Made by a program: the position numbers and the translations under genes | Source of the DNA: Galerina marginata | Lineage: Eukaryota; Basidiomycota; Agaricomycetes; Agaricales; Galerinaceae | Direction of reading: 5' to 3' | NCBI GenBank assembly: GCA_023014335.1 | Contig: JAECYW010000017.1 | Span: 62,001 to 126,000, forward strand | Length of the DNA stretch: 64,000 bases | Notes under the pieces: model-generated | The model's database searches: none | The model's input: the letters and a program-made list of their open reading frames with translations, nothing else | What the model was told of the DNA's origin: nothing | Shown here: one piece after another, positions 1 through 11,493 of the stretch | Layout of the letters: each line of letters begins with the position of its first letter | Position numbering within the stretch: the stretch's first letter is position 1

Positions 1-629
1 AGGGCCATGTTCGAATTGCCCCAGGACCCTCACGTAAATGTGGATGGGATGACGGACGAACAGCCAATCGTATTGGAAGGTGTGAAAAAGGACGATTTCA
101 AACAGCTTCTAAGGGTTATGTATTCTCGGTGCGCAGCTTGATTGAATCAGCTGGGGGCAGCCCATGACGACAGCCTTATTTCCTCCTCAGACAACATCGA
201 AGAGAGGAGAAACTCACTACAAAAGAGTGGGAGTCTGTTCTCGTCCTGTCTTCGAAATGGGCTATGGACCTTCTTCGACAACTAGCTATTAGCAAGATTA
301 CTCCAGACTTAGTCGCTGATCCCCACCGGCTGGTGCTGTGGGGACAGAAATACAACGTAAGCTCATGGGTATCTAAAGGAGTCCAGGCCCTTGTCAATCG
401 AGAGACTCCAATGAGCGAAGAGGACGTAAAGATTCTAGGGTTGTCTGTCGTGCTCAAAATTTCAGTTATCAGAGAGTGGGTATCTTACAGGGCGCTCGAA
501 AAGGTGGCGGAGATGTGGTCACCTTGGAAGGTCATTCAGATAAGAGCAGGGGTGAAGGAAGAACAGGAAGCACAAATTGCGACAGGCTTTGGTTTGAATT
601 TGGTTGCAGAAACTGAAGGCAAGAAATGA
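1..629 (+). CDS. BTB/POZ domain protein, 3' part (5' end outside window)
   Basis: Only the C-terminal part is present. Exon 1..128 enters open and ends in phase 2 after the motif LLRVMYS. A 62-nt intron (129..190) follows, then exon 191..629 with TGA at 627-629. The first exon matches the end of the BTB fold seen in the other copies here (IVLEGVKKDDFKQLLRVM), and the second begins the helical block KEWESVLVLSSKWAMD. BTB proteins usually dimerise and many act as Cullin-3 adaptors or chromatin factors; nothing visible here fixes a substrate or partner. The phase-2 intron after the 'MY/LYP' position is shared by every BTB gene in the window, which supports the model. Confidence 0.82.
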
Positions 630-1316
630 TGAGCGATTACATACCTGCATAGAGTAGATGTACCAGTTGTTCTTGACCCCACTTTCGTGCGAAGTCTGCT
701 GTAGTCTGACGGACACAGACAACTGAACGAGAACCTGCCAGTGGACACATGATAATAAAAGCTAGGACGGCGGGAAGTGAAGTGACCGTAATCCTTGCAT
801 TGCGTGTCTTCGAATGTCATGTAACTTTTTTCGTGCTTTACATAACTTGTTGAGGTGGCCATTGGGAGATGAAGACGCTGTTGTAACTTCAAATGACCGC
901 GTTTAACATGACTCGAGGTGATGCGGTCATGTGACAGGACGCGTCTTGAGTTCCTTCGTGATTTCTCACGCTCTTAAGAGTCTCACGGTTGACCTATTTC
1001 TGCGTTAGGCATTTCCTGTCACTCCATCTCTTTCCTCAAAACCTTCTTCTTGGAATATCCGTAAGTCCTATCAGAAGATCCTTCCGAATATTTGTTCCCG
1101 AATGCTCACTTTTTAAAGCATTTCCAGGCGAATTGAAGTCCTGTGCCGCCAACAAGGTCCCATCCGACCTGCGTAGGCCCAACCCCATGATTTGGACTTG
1201 CCTCTGCTAATAAAACCTCTTAAGCCTTAAGAAACATTGTCAAACCGAATCTTTATATTATCTTGCAAACTCTCGACAACGAAACTATCCACCCGAATCC
1301 AGATTGGCCCTATATC
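630..1316. other. intergenic, no gene seen
   Basis: Region between the 5' BTB gene and the KEN-box protein. It holds short unsupported reading frames only, on both strands, with no recognisable domain or consistent splice pattern. Confidence 0.5.
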
Positions 1317-2830
1317 ATGCCCAGAACAAGGAACATATCCCGCTCACAGTGGGACGCCGCAAATGTTTCTCATACGACGACACGGAACCGCAACGAAAAC
1401 CAGAATGTAGACGAAGACGAGAAGGAGAATACTGGCAGAGCGGTGACTCGACCCACACGATCACATACTCGCAGTCATGGTCGGACTGCGGCCTCGGGGA
1501 CGTTGAGTACGGCCGCTCTTGTACCAACCACAGGAGGCAAGGTTCTGGGTGAGCGAACCACAAGGGCAAAAACAGCCTCTAAAGGGAAGGGTAAACCGTC
1601 GACGGCTCCTCTGAAGCGAAAGAAGCTGCCTCTCCAAGATATCACCGACCAATTCCTCCCAGCTCCTGAAGCCGCTAACCGCGGCGAGGAAACACAACAA
1701 GCCAACGCCGACGACATTTTCGAGTCCCCGGACGACGTAAATCATGCTGTCGTCACCACAGCCCCTCCCGCGGAAGTTCAGAATGAGTTCCATCTCCCAC
1801 CTGCGAAATTTACATCTCCACTCCCTCCGTCATCTCCTCCCTCCGATTCAACAAACTCGCCGTTCCTTGAACCTCAACAATCCGCACCCAAGTTTATTGA
1901 TACCTTCACACTCGCATCCAACGCCTCTATCCCTCTTGACCCGTACGATCCATGGCAAGAATTTGACAATGCCCATTCTGTATCCGACGACGCCGTGGCG
2001 AATGTAAGCTCGCACTCAGACCCGTTTGGCTTTGTCTCTCTGGAGCGGAAGCTCAAGGTTGATCGAGAGATGGTACCCGCTGCAGATGCGTACGACGAGG
2101 AGGTTTTGGTGGCTGATACGTCTTCCCCTCGGCCTGTCCGTCGCTTGAAGCGTTCAGTAGAAGAAGACGTACATCGACTTGATGTTGCCGAAATCGCTTC
2201 TGTCCATCCTCACTACGCAACCCCCCCAACGCCACACAAGGATAAGCAGAAACGGCGACGAGTGTCACACGAAGGTCATGATATATTTAGCCCCTGCACC
2301 TCGTCGATTGAAAGTTCACCTTCGCCTTCGAAAATGTCTGCTCACAAACGGCTTCGACCTACCATCCACGATGACCCCCTTGGAGACTTCAATGAAGAGC
2401 TTGATCGAAGCTACGAGGTTGAGGTAGCATCAAAGAAAGTGAAAGCCTCTAACCCGGAGAAACAGGATGTCATGGCCGAGGAGGCGAGTACGTCTGTTGG
2501 AGTTGCCTCAAGATCACTAAGGCCGCGCGAGAAGCGCCGATCCCCAGAGAAGAGCAAAGACCAGGCCGCCGGAACGAAACGTTCGGCTGTCAAGAAGAAA
2601 GGTTTGAAAAAGCCTGTGAGCAAATCTGCCCCAACGATGAAGGCAAATGCCGACACGAGCGACAATGAGGACGACCTCGACGAGGTATTTATTTCATGAG
2701 TAATGTTCGAGTTTCATCTAAATCATTTCGTTTATTTTAGAAGCGGCATCGCGAGCGCCAAGAACGTCTCGAATATTTCAAACGTTTGGAAGATTACCAT
2801 GTCGAGAAAGAGGATGTTTATTTCATCTAA
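1317..2830 (+). CDS. Disordered KEN-box/FGF-motif protein; candidate Sororin-like cohesion factor
   Basis: Exons 1317..2684 and 2741..2830 (intron 56 nt, phase 0) give 485 aa. The ATG at 1317 is the first in frame; upstream reading uses only a TTG. The protein is almost all low-complexity, basic and Ser/Pro-rich with many SP/TP sites. Three short motifs stand out: a KEN box at residues 36-38, an FGF motif at 237-239 inside DPFGFVSLERKLK, and a charged C-terminal block (457-485) of the form RLEYFKRLEDYHVEKEDVYF. In animals, Sororin is a short disordered APC/C substrate (KEN box) that uses an FGF motif and a conserved C-terminal segment to antagonise WAPL at cohesin. The combination suggests a fungal counterpart, but this is inference from motifs. 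It could be another cell-cycle-regulated disordered nuclear protein. Confidence 0.6.
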
Positions 2831-3226
2831 CGGCTTGGTTCAGCACCGTCGTGACCCATCATGATCTTTTTTTGTTTCTTGATATCGGCTCTATCCTTCT
2901 ACAAGTTCTCGCTATAATGAAACGACCAGACTCGAATTGATTGTATGTACTATTACTTCTTGTTATGACTACAATATGCACAATGGCTTACTCCTACTCT
3001 TACACTACTACATATACTGTACTGGATACAAGTCTATACTTTGCGGCCCAATATTTTCCTCCGTCTTTGCTTACGATCTCTTACGATCCCAAGCCTGGTG
3101 TTAGATCGAGGCACCTTAGACACCACAACCTCCCACAACTAATTTCCACCCGAATCGGAAGTGGATTTTGCTTCCGTTCGCATCGATCAGATGGATCATG
3201 ACGTCGCCTCGTCGGGTTGGGTACCT
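2831..3226. other. intergenic up to transposon left end
   Basis: No coding signal. The stretch ends at a GTACCT (3221-3226) just outside the left transposon terminus; the same hexamer recurs outside the right terminus at 9790-9795. Confidence 0.5.
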
Positions 3227-3268
3227 GCACAGAGGACCCTGGGCAATGGGAGAGGTGGCTTGGTCAGA

Positions 3269-3407
3269 ATCCGGACAAGATTTGGGATTTTTTGGCTGAC
3301 ACCTAGGGTCAATCCGGACAGGATTTGTCGAATTTTTTTGGACACCCAGTGTCGGAATCCGGACAACTTTCGGGAAATTGGGATAGGTTAGGTGAAGTAT
3401 CCGGACA
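3269..3407. repeat. Left subterminal repeats, core ATCCGGACA (4 copies)
   Basis: AATCCGGACA or a close match starts near 3269, 3311, 3356 and 3398. Spacing is about 42 nt. The copies are in the same orientation as those at the right end, and the TCCGGA core is itself palindromic. Such arrays are typical transposase-binding sites. Confidence 0.75.
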
Positions 3408-3636
3408 GATTTCGAGGTCTCATAGTGCAGTCAGTAGTCCTTCTGACTGATGATATTTAGTAGGTCGCTGGATCAACTCGAGTCTCTTGTGTTCTCTTTT
3501 TTTTTGTCACTGGACATTATCATATGTTATTTTTAAAATTAAAATAATAAAAATATTTTGTATCCCTCTGTTAGGCAGTCTCTACCCGCCAGTTCGGAAA
3601 CTCCTTCTGCCCCATTCAGTTGGTCTCTCTCCTATT

Positions 3637-6600
3637 ATGGACGAATCCATTGAACCTGTCAACGACACCGATGGAATATTCCTTGAAAGTGAATGGATCA
3701 AGGTTGGGAAGATATATGGCTCACTTGGTTTTCCGGCTTTTGTACGTGCAGAAAAAGAAGCCAGACTTGCGATCCCCAGCGAGTTTGTTCAATTGGCGAA
3801 ACTACCGAAGCAAGACATCTCCGTGACCCAATTTCTGGCCTGCGAACTGCCCCGTGTCTCATCCGAGTTCATTACAATCAAGGCCGAAAAGTGGTTCAGT
3901 AATGATACACCCGGACCAAATTTTACAAGCATTCTTTCTCGGCCTGCTCCTTCGAGAGAATTTCTGGAGGTCCTCGATAAAGCGATCGGCCAATCCTGGC
4001 TCGATGGCGCACAGTCAATTGTTGATCATAGGTTCAACGATGGCAAAGATCGGCTGCCGTTATGGACCCTTACCTTTTGGAAGGAGCTTGTTGTATTGAA
4101 CGAGACGCAAAAGCTGTGGAGACAAAGCGCAAAGTGGTTAGAATTGGAGGAGGGTAAAGCAAGAAAAAAAGGAAACACCCAGGCCATAAAGCAGGTAGAA
4201 GAAGCCAGTCAGCTTCTTCATCGCCTTCCATGGTGTGCAAAGATGAAGTACTGCAATCAACAGACATCGACTTCGCTGTTGTCACGGTTCCTTGGAACGT
4301 TCTGGCTATCCGATGACCACATCCAAATGATGATCGAAGAGCTCAACCACGATCTTAATTCCAAACCCAAGTTATCGAAGGCCAATGCAATCGCCTCAGT
4401 CTATTTCACTGTGTCAATTGAAAATATTCAAAACAACGTCAACTTACCCCCTCAATCTCGAAAGAAGACACTACTTGGCCGGTTTGAAAGGCGTGTAAAG
4501 GAGGACGGCCTCGAAAAAATTTACTTTCCCCTCAACGTTAACGGAAACCACTGGATCACCGGTCTTGTAGATTTTAACAAGAAGATCATTGTTTTCGGTA
4601 GGTGCTAAATTCTGCAGAACGATGATGTACTAAATTAGTCAAATAGGAGACTCGCTTCACGAAGTTGGAAGAGGGGGAGGCGCACCTGCCAAGTTCGTCA
4701 AAAAACTACAAATTTGGCTCAAATTCGCATTTGGAAAGTCTTTCAAGAACTATGGCAATTACCTGCCTCATGCTGTGCAAGATGACAGCTATTCGTGTCC
4801 AATTATTACATCCAATACCATCATGCACGCGATCTTCAAGTCTGCCCTCTGGAATCAAGGCATAGCTGTTAATGAACGGTTACAGTGGTTTGTGCGTCTT
4901 TCGAAGCCCATTTTTCAAGCCATGGAGGACGAAGCAACCACAAGCCAGGAGAACGCAGGAGAGCCCACAACAAGCCCAGACCCTGCTCCAGCACGAAGCG
5001 CACTCAAAATTGCAAATCTTCTCAACCCATCCAGTCCACCATCTAAATTGCAGGATTACGATTCAGACACCAGTCGCTCAAGTGCATACAGTTCTCTTAC
5101 CGATGCGACATCTGACGGGACCAGCATTTTATCATCTACAAGTTGTTCGGAAAGTAGTGGATCAGAAAGTGCCAGTATGTCAAGCAGCGAGAGTACCTCA
5201 CATTCTGTCACCACCCCTCACGCTAGCACATCTACGACCAGCCGTCACTTGTTTTCCCTATCTAAACTCCAAAACTACTTTTCAACACGAAAACGAGCGC
5301 ATTCAGACTCTGGAGAAGTTAGCACCGGTTCCAGTGATGAGATGTCCTCGGGTGACGATGAACTTACTGAGGATGAACGTCCGAGAAAATTTATCAAGGC
5401 AGGCCAAGGAACGAGCCGATCCGCGGTTGCATCAAGAGCAAGGCGACAGAAACTATTCAATGGCAAATTCGAGGTCGACGAGCGTAGATATCGGGCCTGG
5501 CAGGAAAAGGTTCTTGCAGATGATTCAGAGGCTGAATTTGATGAAGAAAACATACGCGTCGCTATTCATTCGGCCTGCAAAAAATCAGTAAAGATGAAGG
5601 ATCCATTTGATATCGGACGTTGGAAGGACCATTTGGGAAAGTGCAAAGCCAAAGGCAAAGCTCGTAGCTTGTTCAACATGCCAGGCTGGGGTAGAAAGAA
5701 GAAGAACAAATCAACCGACTCACTAGAGATGGATACATCCGAGGACGAAATTCCAGTTCCTAAGAAATCCAATGCCAAGGTGCCTTGTCCTGGATTGACT
5801 GAAGTCGATAATCCCCGAATCAGTCAATATCTGCGGCGCACTGGAGCACTTGGGGGTGGAGCGCGATCTCTTGCAGTTATTGCAAAGGAGATTTATAACA
5901 AGCTTTTTAGCGCATTGCAGAAGGAGGCGTCAAAGAAAAGGGTGGCGGATACACAGCAACATGAGTGGCAGTGGAGGAATGACCATGCGAACTTACGTGT
6001 TTTCTCAACCTCATGTCAACGCTTGGTGGATGACCCAACACCAAAGCGTCTCACGCCTTGTTCAGATTGCTACAGCATCCTCCGAAACAAAGCATTCAAA
6101 AATGCAATCGCCAAACCCGCTCCCAACAAAAAGAATTACATCTATGTTAATCACCGATTCAGGAATCCACTGTTAGGTGGAATCTTCGCTCGCGAAATTG
6201 GAGTGCAGGAAATTATCGAGTCCGAGGTATGAGTGAGCTTTCGTTGTAATTTGTTGTTTCGCTTATTGTTCATATCTTTTCCCTAGGATGCACGGTCTAG
6301 TCCATATGTCCGATATGCACAAGGCGCTCTTAGTGGAAAGTACGACAACAATGTTTTTAACGGCCTCCTTCAAGCCATGGTATCGAAGTACGATCGCGAG
6401 GAGCGTGGTGTAGGACTCCAGAACTTTGAATACACTCCAGCATGGGAGGAGCTCTGCCACATCCTCCGTATTCAGAGCCCACGAGCATATAACTCCTTGA
6501 GAGAATATCTTCCAATGCCGAGTGAGCGTAATCTCAGGTTAGTTAAACATTACACCTTGCAGCAAATACGTACCAATGTTAACTATTTTCTAGAAAGAAG

Positions 6601-9480
6601 GAAGCTCGCCAACCTCGCTTCCCCATGGATATCTGCGACCGAACTTTTGAACTTGTGGAGGAGCATTTAAAAACCATCGGGTACAAAGGGCCTTTGGGCT
6701 TGAGCTGTGACGACACCAAGTTATTCGCCACTTATCGATTATACTGGGACTCCAAGGAACAGGCATACTTTGTTGTAGGAGGGGTTGGTGGGCCAATTCG
6801 GGTTGTTGATGCAGAGAATGTTAAAGAGGCAATTGCTCAGGCGAAGGCGCAGAAGGCAACAAAGGTGTGCAATTCTTTGGAAAGTACGTTTCTTGTCACA
6901 AATTTGATATATTATACCTGAAGGTTCGAGTATGGTGCTTAACTGTGCCAATCCCGAACGTTAGCCCCATTATTGTGGCGGCCCTCCCGATTGGAAATAG
7001 CATGGATGCCCCCACCCTTCTTATTCTTCTCATGAAAGTTATCGACGGACTTCTCGACCGCGGAATATCAATTGTGTCTTATGCATGCGATGGAACTGAG
7101 GTGGAGCGTGCTGTGCAGCGTCTCTTTTTGGAGCAATCAGATGTCAAACTACACGTTATTGAAAACCCCAGGAGCGGATGTGCCGATACAAGGATCTCAT
7201 TTGGCATCTATCGTGGTCAAGCCATTTGTATGGTTCAAGACTCCAAACATGCCCTGAAGACCTTTCGAAACAACCTGTTTTCTGGTGCTCGTCTTTTAAC
7301 ATTCGGAAACCACACTGCCATCTACCGACACATTTTAGAGATTGCCAGTGGAGAAGGATCGCCACTTTTCAACCGTGATGTTATTAAATTGGATCGACAA
7401 GACGACAACGCCGCAGTTCGCTTGTTTTCAGCTGACGTCCTCCAATACCTCGCCGACCATCACCCAGATTATATTGGAGAGATAGTCTATCTATTTGTTT
7501 TTGGAGAGCTTGTTGACGCATATCAAAATCGTCATATCACGCACCATGAACGCTTAAAGATGGTCCTCCGAGCGCGTTACTTCCTAGACTCATGGGAGAC
7601 ATACCTGGCCACCTGCGGATACAGAAAGGATCACTACTTCCTCTCCCGTGAAGCTGTCGACATTACGCGCATCATCATCGAGGGTTTTATCTCACTTGTC
7701 ATTATACATCGCGATTACGTCCCAGGCCCTATCGCTCTTCTTCCGTGGCACCATTCAAGTGAGGCCTGCGAACACACTTTCGGTGAAGCTCGCCAAGTTG
7801 TCAAAGATTTTACTTTCCTCGACTTCATCTACATGATTCCAAAGCTTCGAATTAAACTGCATCACAGTGCTTTGCGTGGAAAATCTTCCGACCCGAAGGC
7901 AAGAGCTGTCGGATATTCACACACCTACTTCGATCATGAAGGTCTCGACTTACTAGCACTTTCAACATATCCAACGGACAAGGAAATACAATCGATTTCA
8001 CAAGATGCCGCACAGGAAGCAAATAGCCTAATTGCTCTTCTAGGAGTTAGCGCGGATACTTTGCACCGTAACCGCAACCAAAACATTCCGTGGCTCCCAA
8101 GTATTGGTTCGTGGGCAAGCCAAAGCTCCGAGTCTGACAACAGTGATAATGTGTCCCTCAACACTGATTCGGAGAGCGAGGACGAGGAATCCGAAGCGCA
8201 GAAACTCCAGGATATATTGGATCAAGAAGAGGACAGCCCCATTTCTCGCAGCAACAGAGTTGACACCTTATGCCTAAACCTCACATCTGCAGCTCTGGCA
8301 GTGTCAGCAGATGACGTGGCTCAAGTGTATGTTTCAATTTCCCTGTTCGTTCAATTGACACTTACTTTATAACTACCTAGTCAAATGTTTGCTGAAGACA
8401 ACGATTCCGAAATCATGGAAGATGTAGTTTCTGACGAATATATGCAAACCCGGCATTTTCTGGAATCATTCAACACACTACCAGCTATCCGAGCTCCAGA
8501 TGAACCGACACGTCCACTAGGCTACAGCACTCTGAGTCAGGAGGACTTTAACTTCGATGTGCTAATCAACATGAGGCGACAACACCAAACGAAGCAAGCT
8601 GCATCGGGTGTACGTACTCGCCTGGTCAAGACCGCCGGTGATGACAGGTCAACAACCCTTCGCCGTCAAATCATCCAAGAACTCCATGGCGCTCTCAAAG
8701 AAGCTCAGGACGATGTAGCTGTTGGAACTGGAGCTGAACGTGAAAAAAGGTGGAAGGCACCAGCTCCTGGCGGTCGTGGCGATGTTCCGCCACCTGCTGC
8801 AGGAAACTCGGCAAATGCAGTTCTCTCTGCCGAAGCAGTAGCACGAAAGGTATGGAATTCAAATGTTATTATATTTTTCAACAACTTTCTTATCGTGGCT
8901 TCCTAGGCTGCTACCAAACGCAAACAAGTGTTCACGAAAGCGGCCGTACCTCGTCTAGCTGACGTTGCAGAGGCTAGAGTAACGCAGATCCGACCGCTGC
9001 AGGAGGGTGACTTGGGTTTTATTGCAACAGAAAAGGGCGTGGTCGTTGGCCGAGGTGAGTTTTGTTACATTTTCCGAATACATTCTGTTTCTCAGAGCAA
9101 ATCTAGTCATTGCTATGTATTCGAAAACCGGAGGTAAAAATGGAAAACATTCAGCCCGCAGCGAGTCGTCGAGTATCTCAGCAGTCTCGTATCTTGGCCT
9201 TCAAGTTTTCGAGTTCATGTATGCCCGGCAATTCCGCTCTGTATGCGAGGCGACTTCAATTTTCCAAACCAAGCACTATCTGCTGGCGCCTTCAACACAG
9301 TTCATTTGTCTACTGGATACCAAGATCTCCGAACATCAAGCCCAAGGCTTGTCTATTGAGCTTTCCCAGCAGGACATGGCACGTTTTCGTGATTTCCAGA
9401 AGGGTGAAGCACAGTTCAAGGCTGCTATCAAATTATTCCGAAAACGGGGCGGAGACCCTCAAGGTGAGGAGGATGATTAG
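3637..9480 (+). CDS. Ulp1-type cysteine protease fused to RNase-H-like transposase (1821 aa)
   Basis: Exons 3637..4597, 4647..6226, 6287..6537, 6594..6864, 6924..8326, 8381..8849, 8907..9054 and 9098..9480 total 5466 nt, an exact open frame of 1821 codons plus TAG. For the last exon the acceptor at 9097 keeps the frame; the one at 9095 would hit a stop. Residues ~260-380 form a Ulp1/C48 protease core with His305 (NHW), Asp322 (GDS), Gln365 and Cys371 (QDDSYSC), the usual Q-to-C spacing of six. Residues ~400-640 are Ser/acidic and disordered. Residues ~850-1400 look like a DDE transposase: D970/D971 (SCDDTK), D1077 (ACDGTEVERAVQR), D1127 with H1130 (VQDSKHALK) and E1304 (SSEACEHTFGEARQ). The tail is acidic then basic. 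Role inferred: cut-and-paste transposition. The transposase family is not named with confidence. Confidence 0.85.
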
Positions 9481-9610
9481 GCAAATGGTTTTCGTATATG
9501 CATAGACCATAATATATGTTTACTTAAACTAAAATGACACTGTTTTGAAGCGGGCGGTTGTCGAAAGAGCAATACAGATCGATTTCTGAGCCCCAGGAGG
9601 CCAGATCTGC

Positions 9611-9726
9611 CCATCCGGACAATTTTTGGCCGAAATCCTACCTAGGTGGGCGATCCGGACACTTTTTTTGAAAGTTCGGTAGCCTAGGTGCAATCCGGAC
9701 AAGAATCTCGATACCTTGTCCGGACA
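9611..9726. repeat. Right subterminal repeats, core TCCGGACA (4 copies)
   Basis: Copies of ATCCGGACA or GTCCGGACA lie near 9613, 9653, 9693 and 9719, next to the right terminal inverted repeat. They mirror the array at the left end of the element. Confidence 0.75.
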
Positions 9727-9789
9727 AAAATCTGAAATCTCGGATCAGGCCTCTCGCCCTATTGCCCAGGGTCCTCTGCACAGCAGTAC

Positions 9790-10542
9790 GTACCTCGTTC
9801 CTTCAAATTCACGGAGTACAATGATCAGTTATCCAATCACTAGAAGAGATCTTTGGAACGATCTGGCCGCTTGTCAATTGTGTACCTCTCTTACTTTTCG
9901 GCAATGTGGACCACTTCCAAATGGAACAATCTAACAACTAGCACCCTCGGAGACCACAGGTGGCCGCATACGGCGACTCAATAATGATTACCACCCCAAA
10001 TTTCGCGGTAGCTGCCGGAGGGGAACTGAAAAATGCCAGATACGCTTCGAGGGCATCCAATTTTTGGATTGACGTAACGATCTCGATCTCTGCGGGATCT
10101 AGCCCAAGGGGTCTCGGCGGCACCTCGCGCCAACTCAATCAACGCGACCTACCTCAAACATAAATTCGAATTCCTAGACTCCTTGTTTCCTTCTCCTAAT
10201 TTCTCAGTGGCCACTGCTTCACGGCGAATTTTTGCATGGGAAATCAAAACTAACTCTCTCAGGACCTTTTCTAGGAAACATTCCTTCTCCACGGTTGTTA
10301 ACATAAAGGTGCTTACAACTTTGTATATTTAGGTCTCAGCCACTTTATTACCTCTAGGCATATCCACCGTCGTGAGCTTTATCTCTGTTGCTCTCCAACG
10401 CTTCTGTGGGTCCCACTCGAACACACACTAATCCGCCGTCCCGTCCCGCGAGCCTTTTACCGCCCTGGTTCAGCCTGGGTTTCTTGCCGCTACATCAATC
10501 TAGACATAGGCTTGCCGCCATTCCTGGTTTTTATCGTCCCAA
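9790..10542. other. intergenic, promoter side of NTF2-like gene
   Basis: No supported gene. Short overlapping frames on both strands lack any domain signal. The stretch runs from the possible target-site repeat GTACCT to the start of the NTF2-like gene. Confidence 0.45.
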
Positions 10543-11363
10543 ATGTCGTCTAGCCACCAATTTAATCCCAGCGAATCTCCCAACTACGGGTTCACCGTCC
10601 CCCAGTTTCCGTCACGCTACCTGCGCGCCTTCCTGGCCTACATCGACGCCTTCAATGCCTGGGACCTGGACCTCATCGTTGACTGCTTTGACGAAGCTCT
10701 CGAACATCGCATTCTTCCCCAGTCACTCGGCCGTCCTGTTTTAAACAAGCGACAATACAGGGAATATCTGAAAGGAGTCCTCCCTCTCTTCAAAAAATTT
10801 AAGGTGTGTCTCGAACTTGCAAACAACTGTGGGCGATGCCAGCTGCTGACTGTCGTCTCCACCCTCGCCCTCCCTTATCGCGTCGCTCATGAAACTATGC
10901 ACTCGACATTCACGTGCCGCTGATGTCATTCTTGCCAACTACGGTCTACCGTGGACGACCTGGACGCTTCAGGTGACAATACATGAAGTCATTGAAGCCG
11001 ACGAGAAAATGACGGTCCATGTAAGTCCTTCGGCCTCGCAGCCCTATCAATCTACTTCTTTCGCGACAGGCGATATCAGTTTGATTATTCCGGCTTGCCA
11101 GTAACTAACCCGCTTGAATTGGCTTCTAGGCGTCCTCTGTTGGCGAATCAGCCTCGGGAGCACCATACACTAACGAGTACATGATCGTCGTTCACTTTGT
11201 TCCGGCACCTCCACCCGCTGGAGCCAGCGCACTTCCGAAGATGCGCTTCGTAAAAGAATTCGTTGACAGCGCCTCCAGCGTCAAGTTTTTCACGGAAGAA
11301 CGTGCGAAAGCCAAAGCGAGGGAAGCGAAGGAAAAGGAAGAGCGGGAAAAACAACGCTCTTGA
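10543..11363 (+). CDS. NTF2-like/SnoaL-like fold protein, 180 aa
   Basis: Exons 10543..10803, 10973..11020 and 11130..11363 give 180 aa. The first exon has the N-terminal helix pattern of NTF2-like proteins (YLRAFLAYIDAFNAWDLD...DCFDEALEHRILP), where a cone-shaped fold encloses a pocket. Exons 2-3 supply the beta strands (VTIHEVIEADEKMTVHASS and NEYMIVVHFVPAPP), followed by FVKEFVDS and a lysine/glutamate-rich C-terminal helix. Proteins of this shape are common, mostly uncharacterised, in Agaricomycetes; some NTF2-like proteins are enzymes (SnoaL cyclases). No catalytic residues can be assigned. Intron 1 is long for this window (169 nt) and could hide a small exon, but the join FKKFK-VTIHE is natural. 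Confidence 0.75.
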
Positions 11364-11493
11364 TCATAGATTACATGAGGTAGAATGTAACAAGATGCGA
11401 CTACCGGCTGATAATTCTTCCACTAGTTAAATACCAGAGCTTAGTCTTTGCATCCGACTCAACCCGACGCCGTAAAATGTTCTCATAGATGTA

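Larger units (their letters stand above)
3227..9789 (+). mobile_element. DNA transposon (~6.56 kb) with terminal inverted repeats and Ulp1-transposase gene
   Basis: The left end (from about 3227) and right end (to about 9789) share an inverted repeat with an 18-bp perfect core, CAGAGGACCCTGGGCAAT. The left copy is at 3230-3247 and the reverse complement of the right copy at about 9763-9780. Inside each end lie four copies of a short repeat with core TCCGGA. GTACCT occurs directly outside both ends and may be a 6-bp target-site duplication, though the outermost bases of the two ends do not match well, so the exact termini are uncertain. The element carries one gene (3637..9480) with no premature stop, which suggests a recent insertion. 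The superfamily was not identified with confidence: the transposase has P/hAT-like RNase-H spacing rather than KDZ zinc knuckles. Confidence 0.8.

Noticed and set aside
4872..5591. 239-codon plus-strand frame inside the transposon gene
   Set aside because: It overlaps the disordered part of the Ulp1-transposase exon in another frame and has no features.
3227..9789. Assignment of the transposon to the KDZ superfamily
   Set aside because: KDZ transposases have CxC zinc knuckles near the N-terminus and different catalytic surroundings; these were not seen, so the superfamily is left open.
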